DNA of 64,000 nucleotides from Castellaniella defragrans (GTDB taxonomy: Bacteria > Pseudomonadota > Gammaproteobacteria > Burkholderiales > Burkholderiaceae_B). A program made the translations under genes and the position numbers. Below are positions 9,705 to 19,616 of the stretch, piece by piece. Below the pieces are notes generated by a model. It searched no databases. It was not told the origin of the DNA and saw only the letters and a program-made list of their open reading frames with translations. The stretch is from NCBI RefSeq assembly GCF_014203015.1, contig NZ_JACHIB010000004.1:1-64000 (forward strand), read 5' to 3'. How positions within the stretch are numbered: position 1 is the first letter of the stretch; every line of letters begins with the position of its first letter.

Positions 9705-11513
9705 ATGGCTCGCCCATCCCGCCCGTCCCGCCTGCAGCTTCCCGCCCTGCCCCGCTTCAAGCGCCCTCCCGAACTACTGTACGCCGTCGACGAGCGGCCC
9801 CCGGCGGCGACGCTGGCCAGCCTGGCGCTGCAGCACGTCGCCACCGCGCTGACGCTGATCGCCTACGTGCTGGCGGCCGCCAAGATCGGCCGCCTGGACG
9901 CCGCGACGACCCAGGCCATGGTCACGGCCACCATCCTGGGCATGGCGGCCTCGACCTTCCTGCAGGCCTGGGGCGGGCGGCTGGGCTCGGGCATGCTGCT
10001 GGTCCACATCCCCGATCCGCTGCTGGTCGCCCTGTCGGGCATGCTGGCCGCCCAGTACGGCCTGGGCGGCCTGGTGCTGGTCGGCCTGATCAACGGCGCG
10101 GTGGCGCTGGGCACCGGCTCGCTCATGCCGTACCTGCGCACCATCCTGCCGCCCACCGTGGCCGGCATCATCGTCTGCGTGGCCGGCCTGTCGCTCATCG
10201 AGCCGGCCCTGCGGCACGTCACCGGGCTGGCGGAAAGCGGCGGCCTGGACGGCGCCGACATCCTGATCGGCGCGGCCACCCTGGCGACGATCGTGGGCCT
10301 GTCGATCTGGGGCAGCCAGCGCGGCAAGCTGGCCGCGCTGCTGGGCGGCCTGCTCGCCGGCCTGGCCGTGTCGGCCCTCACCGGCAAGCTGCACGGCTGG
10401 GAAGCGCTCGCCAGCGCCCCGGTGTTCGGCCTGCCGCACCCGCCCATGCCCGTCTTCGACATCGACGCCGGCATCCTGGTGGCCGTCGCCGTGCTCGCGC
10501 TCATGACCCAGCTGGACGTCTTCGGCTGCGTGGTGCTGCTGCACAAGATGAACGACTCCGACTGGCGCCGCCCCGACATGCGCATGATCAGCGGCGGCAT
10601 GCGCGCCTGCGGCCTGGGCAACATCGTGGGCGCCTGGCTGGGCGCCCTGCCCAACGTCGCTTCGTCGGCCAACATCGCGCTGGCGCACATCAGCCGCTCG
10701 ACCTCCCGCTGGATCGGGCTGCTCACCGCCCTGCTGCTGGCCCTGATCGCCTTTCTGCCGCAGGCCTCGCTGGCGCTGACCCTGATCCCGACCGCCGTGA
10801 TCGGCGCCATCGAGATCTACGCCGCCGCCTACCTGATCGTCTCGGGCATCGAGCTGATCGCCTCGCGCGCCCTGGACTCGCGCGGCATCTTCATGATCGG
10901 CCTGTCCTTCGTGCTCGGCATGGGCGTGATCCTGATGCCGGAACTCGCCGGCCGCGCCCCCGAATCGCTGCGTTTCGTGGTCGGCAACGGCATCATCATC
11001 GCCGGCCTGAGCGCCATCGCGCTGAACCTGCTGTTCCGCCTGGGGATCTCGCGCCAGGCGCAGCAATCCTTCGACGAGGCCGCCGGCGCCGCGGCCGACA
11101 CGGTCATCCACGTCGCGGCCGAGCCGATCCAGCGGGTGGTGGACTTCGTCGAGACGCAGGGGGCCACCTGGAGCGCCCGGCGCGACGTGGTGCGGCGCGC
11201 CGCCCAGGCCGCGCTGGAGGCCGCCGAAGCCATCCAGAGCGGCGGCGGACGGCGGCTGCGCGGCATCCGCGGCAGTTTCGACGAACACAATCTGGACATC
11301 GAGCTGCTGCACGACGGGCCCGAACTCGAACTGGGCGGCCACGCGGCCCATGCGCCGGCCGACCTGCTCGACATCGACGACGCCGCCTTCCAGCACGCGC
11401 TGGACCAGGCCCTGTCGGGGATCTCGGGCATCATGCTGCGCGGCCTGGCCGACCGCCTGCAGTCCGGCCGGCGCGACGGGCTGACCTACCTGCGCCTGCA
11501 CTTCGACCATTGA
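9705..11513 (+). CDS. NCS2-family nucleobase permease with C-terminal HATPase-like domain
   Basis: Inner-membrane protein of 602 residues. Residues ~30-445 are a run of 12-14 hydrophobic helices with NCS2 (xanthine/uracil permease) features: LQHVATALTLIAYVL at the front, PTVAGIIVCVAGLSL, and a late LPNVASSANIALAHISR. Residues ~450-602 are soluble and atypical for the family. They contain a helix ALEAAEAI, a strand-turn IELLHDGPELEL, and a final GIMLRGLADRL followed by TYLRLHFDH, which resembles the layout of an RsbW-type HATPase but without the N-box Asn. Substrate class is from family knowledge and the domain call is my inference. It is transcribed alone, 60 nt after the ABC permease. Confidence 0.78.
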   Translation: MARPSRPSRLQLPALPRFKRPPELLYAVDERPPAATLASLALQHVATALTLIAYVLAAAKIGRLDAATTQAMVTATILGMAASTFLQAWGGRLGSGMLLVHIPDPLLVALSGMLAAQYGLGGLVLVGLINGAVALGTGSLMPYLRTILPPTVAGIIVCVAGLSLIEPALRHVTGLAESGGLDGADILIGAATLATIVGLSIWGSQRGKLAALLGGLLAGLAVSALTGKLHGWEALASAPVFGLPHPPMPVFDIDAGILVAVAVLALMTQLDVFGCVVLLHKMNDSDWRRPDMRMISGGMRACGLGNIVGAWLGALPNVASSANIALAHISRSTSRWIGLLTALLLALIAFLPQASLALTLIPTAVIGAIEIYAAAYLIVSGIELIASRALDSRGIFMIGLSFVLGMGVILMPELAGRAPESLRFVVGNGIIIAGLSAIALNLLFRLGISRQAQQSFDEAAGAAADTVIHVAAEPIQRVVDFVETQGATWSARRDVVRRAAQAALEAAEAIQSGGGRRLRGIRGSFDEHNLDIELLHDGPELELGGHAAHAPADLLDIDDAAFQHALDQALSGISGIMLRGLADRLQSGRRDGLTYLRLHFDH

Positions 11514-11517
11514 GCCG

Positions 11518-11570
11518 GGGCCGCGTCCGGGACTGCGTCCGGGACCGCATTCCGGGCCGCGTCCGGGGCC
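11518..11570. repeat. Decayed 12-bp tandem repeat
   Basis: Four imperfect copies of a unit near CCGCGTCCGGGA lie between the convergent permease and GGDEF-EAL genes. There is no coding role. Similar GC-rich decayed repeats recur at other gene junctions in this window. Confidence 0.55.
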
Positions 11571-11619
11571 GGATCGCCTCGCCGGTTCGCCTGGCCGCGC
11601 AGCGGCGCCGCCCGCGGCT

Positions 11620-13848
11620 TCAGGCGGACAGCAGCCCGGCCAGGGGATGGCCGGGCGCGAAGCGCAGGTCCAGCGCCTCGGCGGCGGGCACCGGCCGGCC
11701 GACCAGGTAGCCCTGGATCAGGTCGCAGCCCAGGCGCTGCAGGCGGGCCAGCTGCTCGGCGGTCTCGACCCCTTCGGCGACGATGTCCAGCTCCAGGCTG
11801 TGGCCCAGCGCGATGATCGCCGTGACGATGGACACGTTGCCGGGATTGGTCTCCAGGTCGCGGACGAACGACATGTCGATCTTCAGCCGGTGCACCCGGA
11901 GGTGCTGGAGATAGGACATAGAGGAATAGCCCGTGCCGAAGTCGTCGATCGACAGGCGCACGCCCAGGCCGCGCAGCGTCTCCAGGGTGGCGATGGCGCG
12001 GCTGCGGTCGGCCATCAGGCAGCTCTCGGTGATTTCGAGCTCCAGGCAGCCGGGCGCCAGCCCGTTTTCCCGCAGCACGGCCTGCACCGAATCGACGAAG
12101 CCCTCGCTGCCCAGCTGCAGCGCGGACAGGTTCACGGCGACGTAGCCCGGCGCCCGGCCCTCGTCGAGCCAGGCGCGCATCTGGCGGCCGACCTCGCGCA
12201 GGACCCAGTTGCCCAGCGGCACGATCAGGCCGCTTTCCTCGGCCAGGGCGATGAACGCGCCCGGCGCGATCAGGCCGCGCCCGGGATGCTGCCAGCGCAC
12301 CAGCGCCTCCAGCCCCGTCACCGCGCGCTCGTACAGGTGCAGCTGCGGCTGGTAGTGCACGCGGAACTCCCCGCGCTCCAGCGCGCGGCGCATCTCGGCC
12401 TCCAGCGACAGGCGCTCCCGGGCGCGCAGCATGATCTCCGGCGAAAAGAAGCGCAGGCTGCCGCGCCCGTCCGCCTTGGCCTGGTGCAGCGTCGCGTCCA
12501 CCCGGCTGAGCAGTTCGTCCGCCGTCGCGCCGTCCTCGGGATAGAGCGCCACGCCGATGCTCGCGCTCACGTAGATCGCCTGGCCGTCCAGGACGAAGGG
12601 CGCCGCCAGGGCGTCGAGCATGCCCTGGCCCGCCAGGGCCACGCCCCGCTCGCCCTGGTCGCGGTCCAGGATGACGTAGAACTCGTCGCCGCCGACCCGC
12701 GCCAGGGCGTCGCGCTCGGGCAGCAGGCCGCGCAGCCGCTGCGCCACTTCGACCAGCACCCGGTCGCCGGGCCCGTGCCCCAGGGTCTCGTTGATGGCGG
12801 CGAACTTGTCCAGGTCCAGGCACAGCAGGGCGAAGCGCATGGCGGCGTGCTGGGCCATCTGGATGGAGTGGGCCAGCAGTTCCGCGAACAGCACCCGGTT
12901 GGGCAGTCCGGTCAGCGGGTCGCGGTGCGCCAGGATGCGGTATTTTTCCTCGCTCACGCGCAGCAGGGCGGTGCGCTGCGCCACCAGGTCCTCCAGGAAG
13001 CGGCGCAGGCGCGCCAGTTCGAGATGGGCCCGCACCCGCGCGCGCACCTCCTCGATGTCGAAGGGCTTGGTCACGTAGTCGGCCGCCCCCAGGGCGAAGC
13101 CGCGCACCTTGTCGCGCGTGTCGTCGATCACGGTGACGAACATCACCGGGATGCGCTGGCCGGCCGGCGTGGACTTGATGCGCCGGCAGACTTCGTAGCC
13201 GTCCATCCCCGGCATCACCACGTCGAGCAGGACCAGATCGGGCGGCGCCGGCCCCTGCACGATCTCCAGCGCCCGGGCGCCGTCGCCGGCCACCAGGATG
13301 CGGAATTCGTCGCGCAGGGCGGCCAGCAGCTCGTGGATGTTCTCCGGCACGTCGTCCACCACCAGCAGGGCCGGCAGCGGCGCATCGGCCGCCTGCAGCG
13401 CGAAGTCGAAGGCCGCCGGCATGCGGCGGTAGCGCCTGAGTTCGAGCTGGTTCCTCACCCGGACGCGGAACAGTTCCGGATTGATGGGCTTGGTGACGTA
13501 GTCCGCCGCGCCCATCAGCAGGCCGCGCGCCGCGTCCGCCGCCTCGGCCAGGGCGGTCACGAAGACGACCGGGATGTCCGCCGTCGCCGCGTCCCGCTTC
13601 AGGGCCGCCAGCACCTCGTAGCCGTCCATGTCCGGCATCTGGATGTCGAGCAGGATCAGGTCGGGCCGCGGCTCGCGCCGCGCCAGTTCCAGGGCCTTGC
13701 GGCCGCTGGTGGCGGCGGAGATGGCGTATTCGTCGCGGAACATGCCGACCAGCGTGTGCAGGTTCACGGAGGCGTCGTCGACGATCAGCAGCCGGGGGCG
13801 CCCGCCGGCGCGGGCGGGCGATCCGGCCGCGGGAGGGTTCGGGATCAC
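11620..13848 (-). CDS. REC-REC-GGDEF-EAL cyclic-di-GMP response regulator
   Basis: Cytoplasmic effector of 742 residues. Order: receiver 1 (about 20-135, phospho-acceptor Asp68), receiver 2 (about 160-280, Asp209), GGDEF domain with an intact GGDEF at 386-390, and EAL domain with EAL at 514-516 and many catalytic residues of active phosphodiesterases present ([17 protein letters not shown]). No RxxD inhibitory site precedes GGDEF. It could make, degrade or only bind c-di-GMP. The GTG start at 13848 overlaps the upstream kinase stop (GTGA), which fixes the start and couples translation. The open frame continues upstream to 16407, but that part is only a shadow of the kinase gene. Confidence 0.92.
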   Translation of the reverse strand: MIPNPPAAGSPARAGGRPRLLIVDDASVNLHTLVGMFRDEYAISAATSGRKALELARREPRPDLILLDIQMPDMDGYEVLAALKRDAATADIPVVFVTALAEAADAARGLLMGAADYVTKPINPELFRVRVRNQLELRRYRRMPAAFDFALQAADAPLPALLVVDDVPENIHELLAALRDEFRILVAGDGARALEIVQGPAPPDLVLLDVVMPGMDGYEVCRRIKSTPAGQRIPVMFVTVIDDTRDKVRGFALGAADYVTKPFDIEEVRARVRAHLELARLRRFLEDLVAQRTALLRVSEEKYRILAHRDPLTGLPNRVLFAELLAHSIQMAQHAAMRFALLCLDLDKFAAINETLGHGPGDRVLVEVAQRLRGLLPERDALARVGGDEFYVILDRDQGERGVALAGQGMLDALAAPFVLDGQAIYVSASIGVALYPEDGATADELLSRVDATLHQAKADGRGSLRFFSPEIMLRARERLSLEAEMRRALERGEFRVHYQPQLHLYERAVTGLEALVRWQHPGRGLIAPGAFIALAEESGLIVPLGNWVLREVGRQMRAWLDEGRAPGYVAVNLSALQLGSEGFVDSVQAVLRENGLAPGCLELEITESCLMADRSRAIATLETLRGLGVRLSIDDFGTGYSSMSYLQHLRVHRLKIDMSFVRDLETNPGNVSIVTAIIALGHSLELDIVAEGVETAEQLARLQRLGCDLIQGYLVGRPVPAAEALDLRFAPGHPLAGLLSA

Positions 13849-16800
13849 GGGGCGTCCTCCGGGGGAATGGGCAGGGATGCCAGCGGGGCCAGCGCGGCAT
13901 CGAGCTCGAAGCGGTCGATGCGCGCGGCGATCTCGCGCACGGCCGGCTGCAGGGGCGTGCCGGCCGCGCCCCGGTCCAGCTCGTCGAGCAGCGGCTCGAC
14001 GGCCCCCAGGTCGGTGCCGAGCGCCCGCCGCAGGCGCTCGACCAGGGCGCGCAGCGCGGCGGGCGTCGGCGGCACGGCGGGCGCCGGCGGCGGCGCCTCG
14101 TCCGCCAGCGAATCGATGTCCGCCAGCACGCCGCGCAGGAGCGTTTCGGCCGCGTCCAGCTGCGCGGCGTCGGGCACCTGGTCCTGCTTGAGCAGCGCGT
14201 CGATCTCGGACACGTGGGCGAACAGCGCGCGCGCGCCGAGATTGCCGGCCACGCCCTTCAGGGCATGGCAATGCGCCTCGGCCGCCGCCGTGTTCCCCTG
14301 CGCCAGCAGTTCCCGCAATGTCTCGATGGCGCCGCCGTACTGCGCGCGGAAGCGGCGCAGCTGCTTGCGGTAGGGCGCGGGCCGGCCGCCGATGCGGCGC
14401 ACGCCGTCGGCCGCGTCGAGGTGCCCGAGGGCCAGCAGGTCCGCGGGCAGGCGCGGCGTCCCGCCCGCATGCTCGCCCCCATGCCCGGCCGGCCCGGCGG
14501 GCGTCCCGCCCGGCTCGGCGCCGGGAACCGGGAGGCCGGGGGCCTTCATCCAGCGGGAGATCGTCGCCAGCAGGTGGTCGGGGTCGATCGGCTTGGCGAT
14601 GTGGTCGTTCATGCCGGCGTCCTGGCTGGCCTGCGCGTCGGAGGCCATGGCCAGCGCCGTCATGGCGATGATCGGCAGCTCGGCGAACCGCGCGCCGCCC
14701 GGCGCCTGGCCCAGGCGGCGGATGCGGCGGGCCGCCTGCAGGCCGTCCATGACCGGCATCTGGATGTCCATCAGCACGGCATCGTAGTGCTTGCGCTGGA
14801 TCCGCTCGACCGCCTCCTGCCCGTTGACCGCCTCGTCCACCGCCACGCCCTCGCCGCGCAGCAGCTCCACCGCGAATTCGCGGTTGATGTCGTTGTCCTC
14901 GACCAGCAGGATCCGGGCGCCGGCCAGGCCGGCGCGCCCCGCCCGCGCCCCCGGCCCGGGCGCCCCGGCGCCCGCGTCCGGCAGCGTGCCGCGCCCCAGC
15001 ACGGTCAGCATCGTGTCCAGCAGCGAGGACGGGGACACCGGCTTGATCAGGAAGCCGTCCATGCCGGCCTGGTTCGCCCGGCGCATCACGTCCTCGCTGC
15101 CGTAGGCGGTGACCATGACGATCTTCGGCTGGTGCGCGATGCAGGGATCGGCGCGGATGCGCCGGGCGGCCTCGTCGCCGTGCATGCCGGGCATGCGCCA
15201 GTCCATCAGCACCAGGTCGTACGGCTGGCCGCTGGCCTGCCGCAGCATGGTCAGGGCCTGCGCGCCATGGCTGGCGGTGCTCACGTCCACCTGGAAATAC
15301 ATCAGCATGTCCGAGAGGATTTCCAGCGACACCGGATTGTCGTCCACCACCAGCACGCGCCAGCCCAGCAGCCGCGGCCCGACCCGCTCCAGCAGCTGGC
15401 GCTGCCGGGTCTGGGCCTGGTGCGCCACGGCCAGCCGGGCGGTGAAGCAGACCGTCGTGCCGTGCCCCGGCTCGGAGGATTCCACCCACAGGTGCCCGCC
15501 CATCAGGTCCACCAGGCTGCGGCTGATCGTCAGGCCCAGGCCCGTCCCGCCGTAGCGGCGCGTCGTGGACTGGTCGGCCTGGGTGAATTTCTGGAACAGC
15601 GTGTGGATCCGGCCCGGCTCCATGCCGATGCCGGTGTCGCGCACGCAGGCCTGGATCCTGACGCCCTCCTCGTCCCGCTCCAGGCAATGCAGGGCCAGCT
15701 CGACCTCGCCCTGCTCGGTGAACTTGACGGCGTTGCCGCACAGGTTGAGCAGCACCTGGCCCAGGCGCAGGGGGTCGCCCACCAGCAGCGTCGGGATGGC
15801 CGGATCGTGCCGGATCAGCAGCTCGATGCCCTTGGCGTCGGCCTGCAGGCCGACGGCGTCCACCAGCCGCTCCAGCACCAGTTCCAGGTCGAACTCGACC
15901 TGCTCGAGGGCGAGCTTGCCGGCTTCGAGCTTGGAAAAATCCAGGATGTCGTTGATGATGCCCAGCAGCGACTGCGCGGCGCCCTGGGCCTTGACCAGCC
16001 GGCCGCGCACGGTGGCCGGCATGTCTTCCTTGAGCACCAGGTACAGCATCCCCAGGATGGCGTTCATCGGCGTGCGGATCTCGTGGCTCATGGTGGCCAG
16101 GAAATCGGACTTCACGCGCGTGGCGGATTCGGCAGTCTCCTTGGCCCGCTGCAATTCCCGGGTCCGCGCCGAAACGATGGATTCCAGGTCGTGGTTCAGC
16201 GCATCGAGCTCGCGCATCGAGGCCGACAGGCGCAGGCGGCTCTCGCGGAAGGCGTCCACCAGCTCGCCCAGCTCGTCGGAATACGGATAGGACAGCGGCT
16301 CGGCCGCGGTGTCGTCGGTGCCGAAGCGCCAGTTCTTCACCGCGGACACGACGGCCGCCAGCGTGTTCGACAGGCGGTAGCGGATCGTCCAGACGAACAG
16401 CAGCCACAGCACGCCGCTGAGCACCACCGAATTGAGCAGCGCCACCGCGAAGCCGTACTTGAGCCGGTCCCAGATCACCGAGGGCGCCGCATGCAGCCGC
16501 AGCACGCCGAGCAGCTGCAGCTCGCCGCCGGCCGTGGCGTGGCGCAGCGGCGTGGCGGCCGACTGCCCGTGCACGAAGAACACCGGCTCGGGCGCATCGG
16601 CGGATTCGCGCGGCCAGCCGCTGTCGGCCAGGAGGGCGCCGTCCGGCGATTCGATGCGCGCCCCCGAGACGATCGCGTTCTGCCGCGCCCCGTCGAGCGC
16701 CTCGATCATCCGGTCGCGGTCGAGCTCCCAGACGGCGTTGGTCACGGCGGGCTCGATGGTGCGGCCCAGCGAGGCCAGGTCCTCGGCGATCGCCCGGCTG

Positions 16801-16913
16801 ATGCCGACATACTGGATGGCCAGTTGCACCACCACCATGCCGAGGGTCGCCAGGAGATACCAGGGCAGCATGAACCGCAGCAAGCGCCTGGACAAGGTCG
16901 ATTGCGCCTTCAC
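13845..16913 (-). CDS. Hybrid sensor histidine kinase with two receivers and Hpt
   Basis: BarA-like phosphorelay kinase of 1022 residues. A membrane helix at about 15-35, a periplasmic domain of about 120 residues and a second helix at about 160-180 are followed by a HAMP-like linker, HisKA with His277 in [10 protein letters not shown], a HATPase with GTGLGLTIS, receiver 1 (Asp571), receiver 2 (Asp716) and a C-terminal Hpt with His883 in HALKG. All phosphorelay residues are intact. The start is GTG at 16913 with a GGGGAGG ribosome site. It begins 16 nt after a periplasmic binding protein gene and overlaps the GGDEF-EAL gene, so the three should work together, with the binding protein a plausible ligand sensor. 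Confidence 0.93.
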   Translation of the reverse strand: MKAQSTLSRRLLRFMLPWYLLATLGMVVVQLAIQYVGISRAIAEDLASLGRTIEPAVTNAVWELDRDRMIEALDGARQNAIVSGARIESPDGALLADSGWPRESADAPEPVFFVHGQSAATPLRHATAGGELQLLGVLRLHAAPSVIWDRLKYGFAVALLNSVVLSGVLWLLFVWTIRYRLSNTLAAVVSAVKNWRFGTDDTAAEPLSYPYSDELGELVDAFRESRLRLSASMRELDALNHDLESIVSARTRELQRAKETAESATRVKSDFLATMSHEIRTPMNAILGMLYLVLKEDMPATVRGRLVKAQGAAQSLLGIINDILDFSKLEAGKLALEQVEFDLELVLERLVDAVGLQADAKGIELLIRHDPAIPTLLVGDPLRLGQVLLNLCGNAVKFTEQGEVELALHCLERDEEGVRIQACVRDTGIGMEPGRIHTLFQKFTQADQSTTRRYGGTGLGLTISRSLVDLMGGHLWVESSEPGHGTTVCFTARLAVAHQAQTRQRQLLERVGPRLLGWRVLVVDDNPVSLEILSDMLMYFQVDVSTASHGAQALTMLRQASGQPYDLVLMDWRMPGMHGDEAARRIRADPCIAHQPKIVMVTAYGSEDVMRRANQAGMDGFLIKPVSPSSLLDTMLTVLGRGTLPDAGAGAPGPGARAGRAGLAGARILLVEDNDINREFAVELLRGEGVAVDEAVNGQEAVERIQRKHYDAVLMDIQMPVMDGLQAARRIRRLGQAPGGARFAELPIIAMTALAMASDAQASQDAGMNDHIAKPIDPDHLLATISRWMKAPGLPVPGAEPGGTPAGPAGHGGEHAGGTPRLPADLLALGHLDAADGVRRIGGRPAPYRKQLRRFRAQYGGAIETLRELLAQGNTAAAEAHCHALKGVAGNLGARALFAHVSEIDALLKQDQVPDAAQLDAAETLLRGVLADIDSLADEAPPPAPAVPPTPAALRALVERLRRALGTDLGAVEPLLDELDRGAAGTPLQPAVREIAARIDRFELDAALAPLASLPIPPEDAP

Positions 16914-16929
16914 CCCGCCTCCCCCCGCC

Positions 16930-17781
16930 TCAACGCCACCACCATTGCGTATCGATTTCCGCCGATCCCGGCGGCAGCAGGGGATTGTCCAGCCGGATGA
17001 CCCGGCGGCGGCTGCGGCCGAGGTCCGCGATCATCGCGGCGTGATGGGCCTCGAACAGCGTGCGCAGGGACCCGTCGGCCAGGGCCGCCCGCAGGCCCCG
17101 CTCGATCCGGGCGGCCAGCTGCGCGTCCTGGCGGTTCACCCAGAAATAGATGGGATACGGGAAGAACAGGGCGCGGGTCCGCTCGATGGTCAGCTGGGGA
17201 TAGGCTTCCTGCCGGGCGGCGAGTTCGACCGCCGCCTCGCCGATCCCCCGGGGCAGCGCGTCGAAGCGGTGCGCGGCCAGCATGCCGAACAGGCTCTCGT
17301 AATCCGTGGAGGTCAGTACCGTGTAGCCGTTGGCGCGCATGACGGGCACGTCGGCCCACTGGCCGTTCAGGCCGAAGGTCAGGTTCTTCCTGAACGCCTC
17401 GTCGTCCATGCGCGCGATCCGTTCCTGGTCGGACGCCGCAATCAGGAAGACCCGGTAGCCGACGATCCCGCGGGAAATGTCGAACTTGACGGGCAGCATC
17501 CGGGCCTCGCGCTCGTCGTTGGTGCCCAGCGCGATGACGTCGATCGCACCGGCCTGCAGCAGGCTGACGGCCCGGTTCTGCGTCACGTCCTCGGCGAAGG
17601 GCCGCAGCCCGAACGCCACGCCCTCGTCCCGCCGGACGTGGTCCAGCGCCAGTTCGAGGACTTTCCAGCGGTATTCGTAGATGGGGCCGACGGGGAAGTA
17701 GCTGAGGGTGCGATCCGCCGCGGCCGCCGTCCCGAACGCGCACACCGCGAACATGGCCGGCAGCAGCCTGCGCATGCACAT
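16930..17781 (-). CDS. Periplasmic solute-binding-protein-like sensor component
   Basis: Secreted protein of 283 residues with a signal peptide ([17 protein letters not shown], cleavage after AAAA). The mature part looks like a type-3 solute-binding (PBPb) fold: an opening strand [15 protein letters not shown], a segment on loss of ligand ([13 protein letters not shown]), and late [25 protein letters not shown]. No ABC transporter genes are near. The next genes in the operon are a hybrid kinase and a c-di-GMP regulator, so it is more likely a signal receptor than an importer subunit. Upstream in-frame starts exist (to 17829), but the residues they add do not fit a signal peptide. The ligand is unknown. 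Confidence 0.8.
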   Translation of the reverse strand: MCMRRLLPAMFAVCAFGTAAAADRTLSYFPVGPIYEYRWKVLELALDHVRRDEGVAFGLRPFAEDVTQNRAVSLLQAGAIDVIALGTNDEREARMLPVKFDISRGIVGYRVFLIAASDQERIARMDDEAFRKNLTFGLNGQWADVPVMRANGYTVLTSTDYESLFGMLAAHRFDALPRGIGEAAVELAARQEAYPQLTIERTRALFFPYPIYFWVNRQDAQLAARIERGLRAALADGSLRTLFEAHHAAMIADLGRSRRRVIRLDNPLLPPGSAEIDTQWWWR

Positions 17782-18035
17782 CGCCCATCGCCGGACGCGG
17801 GAACCTTTGTTCGTCACCAAGCGTCGCACCCCGATCCTCCCCTGGTTGCCGTCGGATGCGCGGGCCTGTTCCGGCCCGTCGCATCGAGGAGAAGTTCAGG
17901 ATAGCACAGGGCATGTATCAAGGTATCACCGGGCGGCGGGCGGCGCGGAAGGCCGCGCCTGCCGGACCGGCGGCCCTGGCGGGACCGCGCCTGCCCCGAG
18001 CCGGGCGCCGCCCGGCGGCCGTCCCGATCCCCCGG

Positions 18036-18806
18036 TCAGGCGTCCCGCGTGATGGTCAGCGCGGAGAACGACTGTGAGGTCGGCATGACCTCGATCGCAT
18101 TGATATTGATGCGCGGCGGCAGCGAGGCCACCCAGGCGACCGTCTCGGCGATGTCGTCCGGCCCCAGCGGATGGGCGCCGGCGTAGACCGAATCCGCCTT
18201 CTGCCGGTCGCCCCGGTAGCGGGTCAGGGAAAATTCGGTGTCGCCGCACAGCCCGGGCTGCACGTCCGTCACCCGCACCCCCGTGCCCGCGAGGTCGGCG
18301 CGCAGATTGCGGCTGAACTGCGCCACGAAGGCCTTGGTGGCGCCATAGACGTTGCCGCCCGGATAGGGATATTTGCCGGCCACCGAGCCGATGTTGACGA
18401 TCAGCCCGCGCTTCCGGGCCACCATGCCCGGCAGGAAGGCGTGCGTCATCAGCGCCAGGCCGGTGACGTTGGTGTCGATCATCGTCCGCCAGTCCCGCAG
18501 GACGGCCTCCTGCGCCTTCTCGGTCCCGAGGGCGAGGCCGGCGTTGTTGACCAGCACGTCGATGTCGCGCCAGCCTTCGGGCAGGGACGCCTTCATGGCG
18601 GCGATCGCCTGCTCGTCGCGCACGTCCAGGGACACCGGCAGCAGCGCCTCGCCGTATTGTTGCCGCAGTTCCAGCAGCGGCTCCATCCGGCGCGCGGCGG
18701 CGATCACCCGGTAGCCGTCGCGCAGGAAACGTTCGCAGATCGCGCGGCCGAAGCCCGCGGAAGCCCCGGTCACCAGGGCGATCTGTTGCTGTGTGGAATC
18801 GTTCAT
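18036..18806 (-). CDS. ydfG: SDR oxidoreductase, YdfG-like
   Basis: Short-chain dehydrogenase of 256 residues, close in pattern to the NADP-dependent 3-hydroxy acid (serine/malonic semialdehyde) dehydrogenase YdfG. Visible motifs are the cofactor loop TGASAGFG, the NNAG motif, a catalytic Ser in NIGSVAGKYPYPGG, and YGATK with the catalytic Tyr and Lys. The phrase PGLCGDTEFS matches the YdfG-type active-site loop. Start ATG at 18806 fits the usual family N-terminus. It stands alone; its left neighbour is transcribed in the same direction but is over 250 nt away. Confidence 0.88.
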   Translation of the reverse strand: MNDSTQQQIALVTGASAGFGRAICERFLRDGYRVIAAARRMEPLLELRQQYGEALLPVSLDVRDEQAIAAMKASLPEGWRDIDVLVNNAGLALGTEKAQEAVLRDWRTMIDTNVTGLALMTHAFLPGMVARKRGLIVNIGSVAGKYPYPGGNVYGATKAFVAQFSRNLRADLAGTGVRVTDVQPGLCGDTEFSLTRYRGDRQKADSVYAGAHPLGPDDIAETVAWVASLPPRININAIEVMPTSQSFSALTITRDA

Positions 18807-18892
18807 AGGTCCTCTGAATGCTCCGCCTGCGGGCCGGTCGCCGGACCCGCCTCCAAATCTGCGATGGTACTCCTTCGCGGCCGTCCTCCGGG

Positions 18893-18950
18893 CATCCGGG
18901 GCATCGGGGGCATCGGGGGGGCGCGGGCATCCGGGCATCTAGGCAGCCGG
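18893..18950. repeat. Short GC-rich tandem repeat
   Basis: Six imperfect copies of GGCATCCGGG/GGCATCGGGG in 58 bp, including a run of seven Gs, lie in the divergent intergenic region between the SDR and a small proline-rich gene. The run could slip during replication. No coding role is visible. Confidence 0.55.
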
Positions 18951-18991
18951 GCACACTCCTTGCCCCTTCCTGCCGTCCACCCCGCAGGAGC

Positions 18992-19219
18992 ATGCCCATG
19001 ACGAAGCCCACGCCCGATACCGATCCGCTCAAGCGCGAGCCGCCCGGCGAAACGAGCAGGGTGCCCGGCACCGACGCCGGAAAAGGCGGCCGGCCCGCCG
19101 GCAGACCCGGCATCGACGTGCCGGCCAAACCGGGACGGCCCACCCCTTACCCGACGCACCCCGGCCATCCGGGCGGGCCGCCGGAACCCGTGGAACCGGG
19201 CAAGACACCGACGCTGTAG
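18992..19219 (+). CDS. Small proline/glycine-rich protein
   Basis: A 75-residue protein with no signal peptide or membrane helix. It is rich in Pro, Gly, Lys and Thr, with phrases such as HPGHPGGPPEPVEPG, so it is probably disordered. A GCAGGAG ribosome site stands 5 nt before the ATG, which supports real translation. The next gene encodes a similar protein. I do not recognise a family. A second ATG at 18998 is possible. Confidence 0.6.
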   Translation: MPMTKPTPDTDPLKREPPGETSRVPGTDAGKGGRPAGRPGIDVPAKPGRPTPYPTHPGHPGGPPEPVEPGKTPTL

Positions 19220-19278
19220 CGCGGCGGGCATGCGAATTGCTCCGGCCCGGCGCCCCGCGGCGATTGCAAGGAGATGCC

Positions 19279-19428
19279 ATGAGCGACCACACCAACGAAC
19301 CTCCCGAGCCCACCGTGCCCAAACCGGAGCCCGACGACGTGCCCCAGCCCGATGAAGACGAGGTCAAGCTGCCGCCCAAGGAAAAGCCGCCGATGAGGGT
19401 GGTCAGGCGGCCGGACTCGCGCACATAG
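19279..19428 (+). CDS. Small acidic proline-rich protein
   Basis: A 49-residue protein, acidic and proline-rich in its first two thirds (EPPEPTVPKPEPDD) and basic at the end (MRVVRRPDSRT). It has a clear AAGGAG ribosome site 6 nt before the ATG. It follows the previous small gene by 59 nt, and both are on the plus strand. It looks intrinsically disordered. No known family is recognised, so function is unknown. Confidence 0.6.
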   Translation: MSDHTNEPPEPTVPKPEPDDVPQPDEDEVKLPPKEKPPMRVVRRPDSRT

Positions 19429-19616
19429 TCCATGACGGCCTAGCCCACGGCGCTTTCACAGCCACGGGGCTTGCGGCTGCCGTGGCCCGCGGCGCTGCAC
19501 TGCGATGGCCCGCGGCGCATCTCTCCTCCATGATCCGCAGCCAGAGCGGACGCCGCCGTGCCATGTCCATCCGCCTTGCTGCCTTCTTACCGGCCGCACA
19601 TCGGCCGGAAGCCCGC

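Noticed and set aside
13849-16407. N-terminal extension of the GGDEF-EAL gene to 1595 residues
   Set aside because: The extra part lies fully inside the hybrid kinase gene in another frame and has the Arg/Ala/Pro composition of a shadow frame. The GTG overlapping the kinase stop is a better start.
19429-19616. A further small gene or sRNA between the proline-rich gene and the receptor
   Set aside because: Only a GCCACGG/CCGTGGC hairpin near 19460-19485 and a CCGGCC/GGCCGG stem are visible. There is no promoter or ribosome site.
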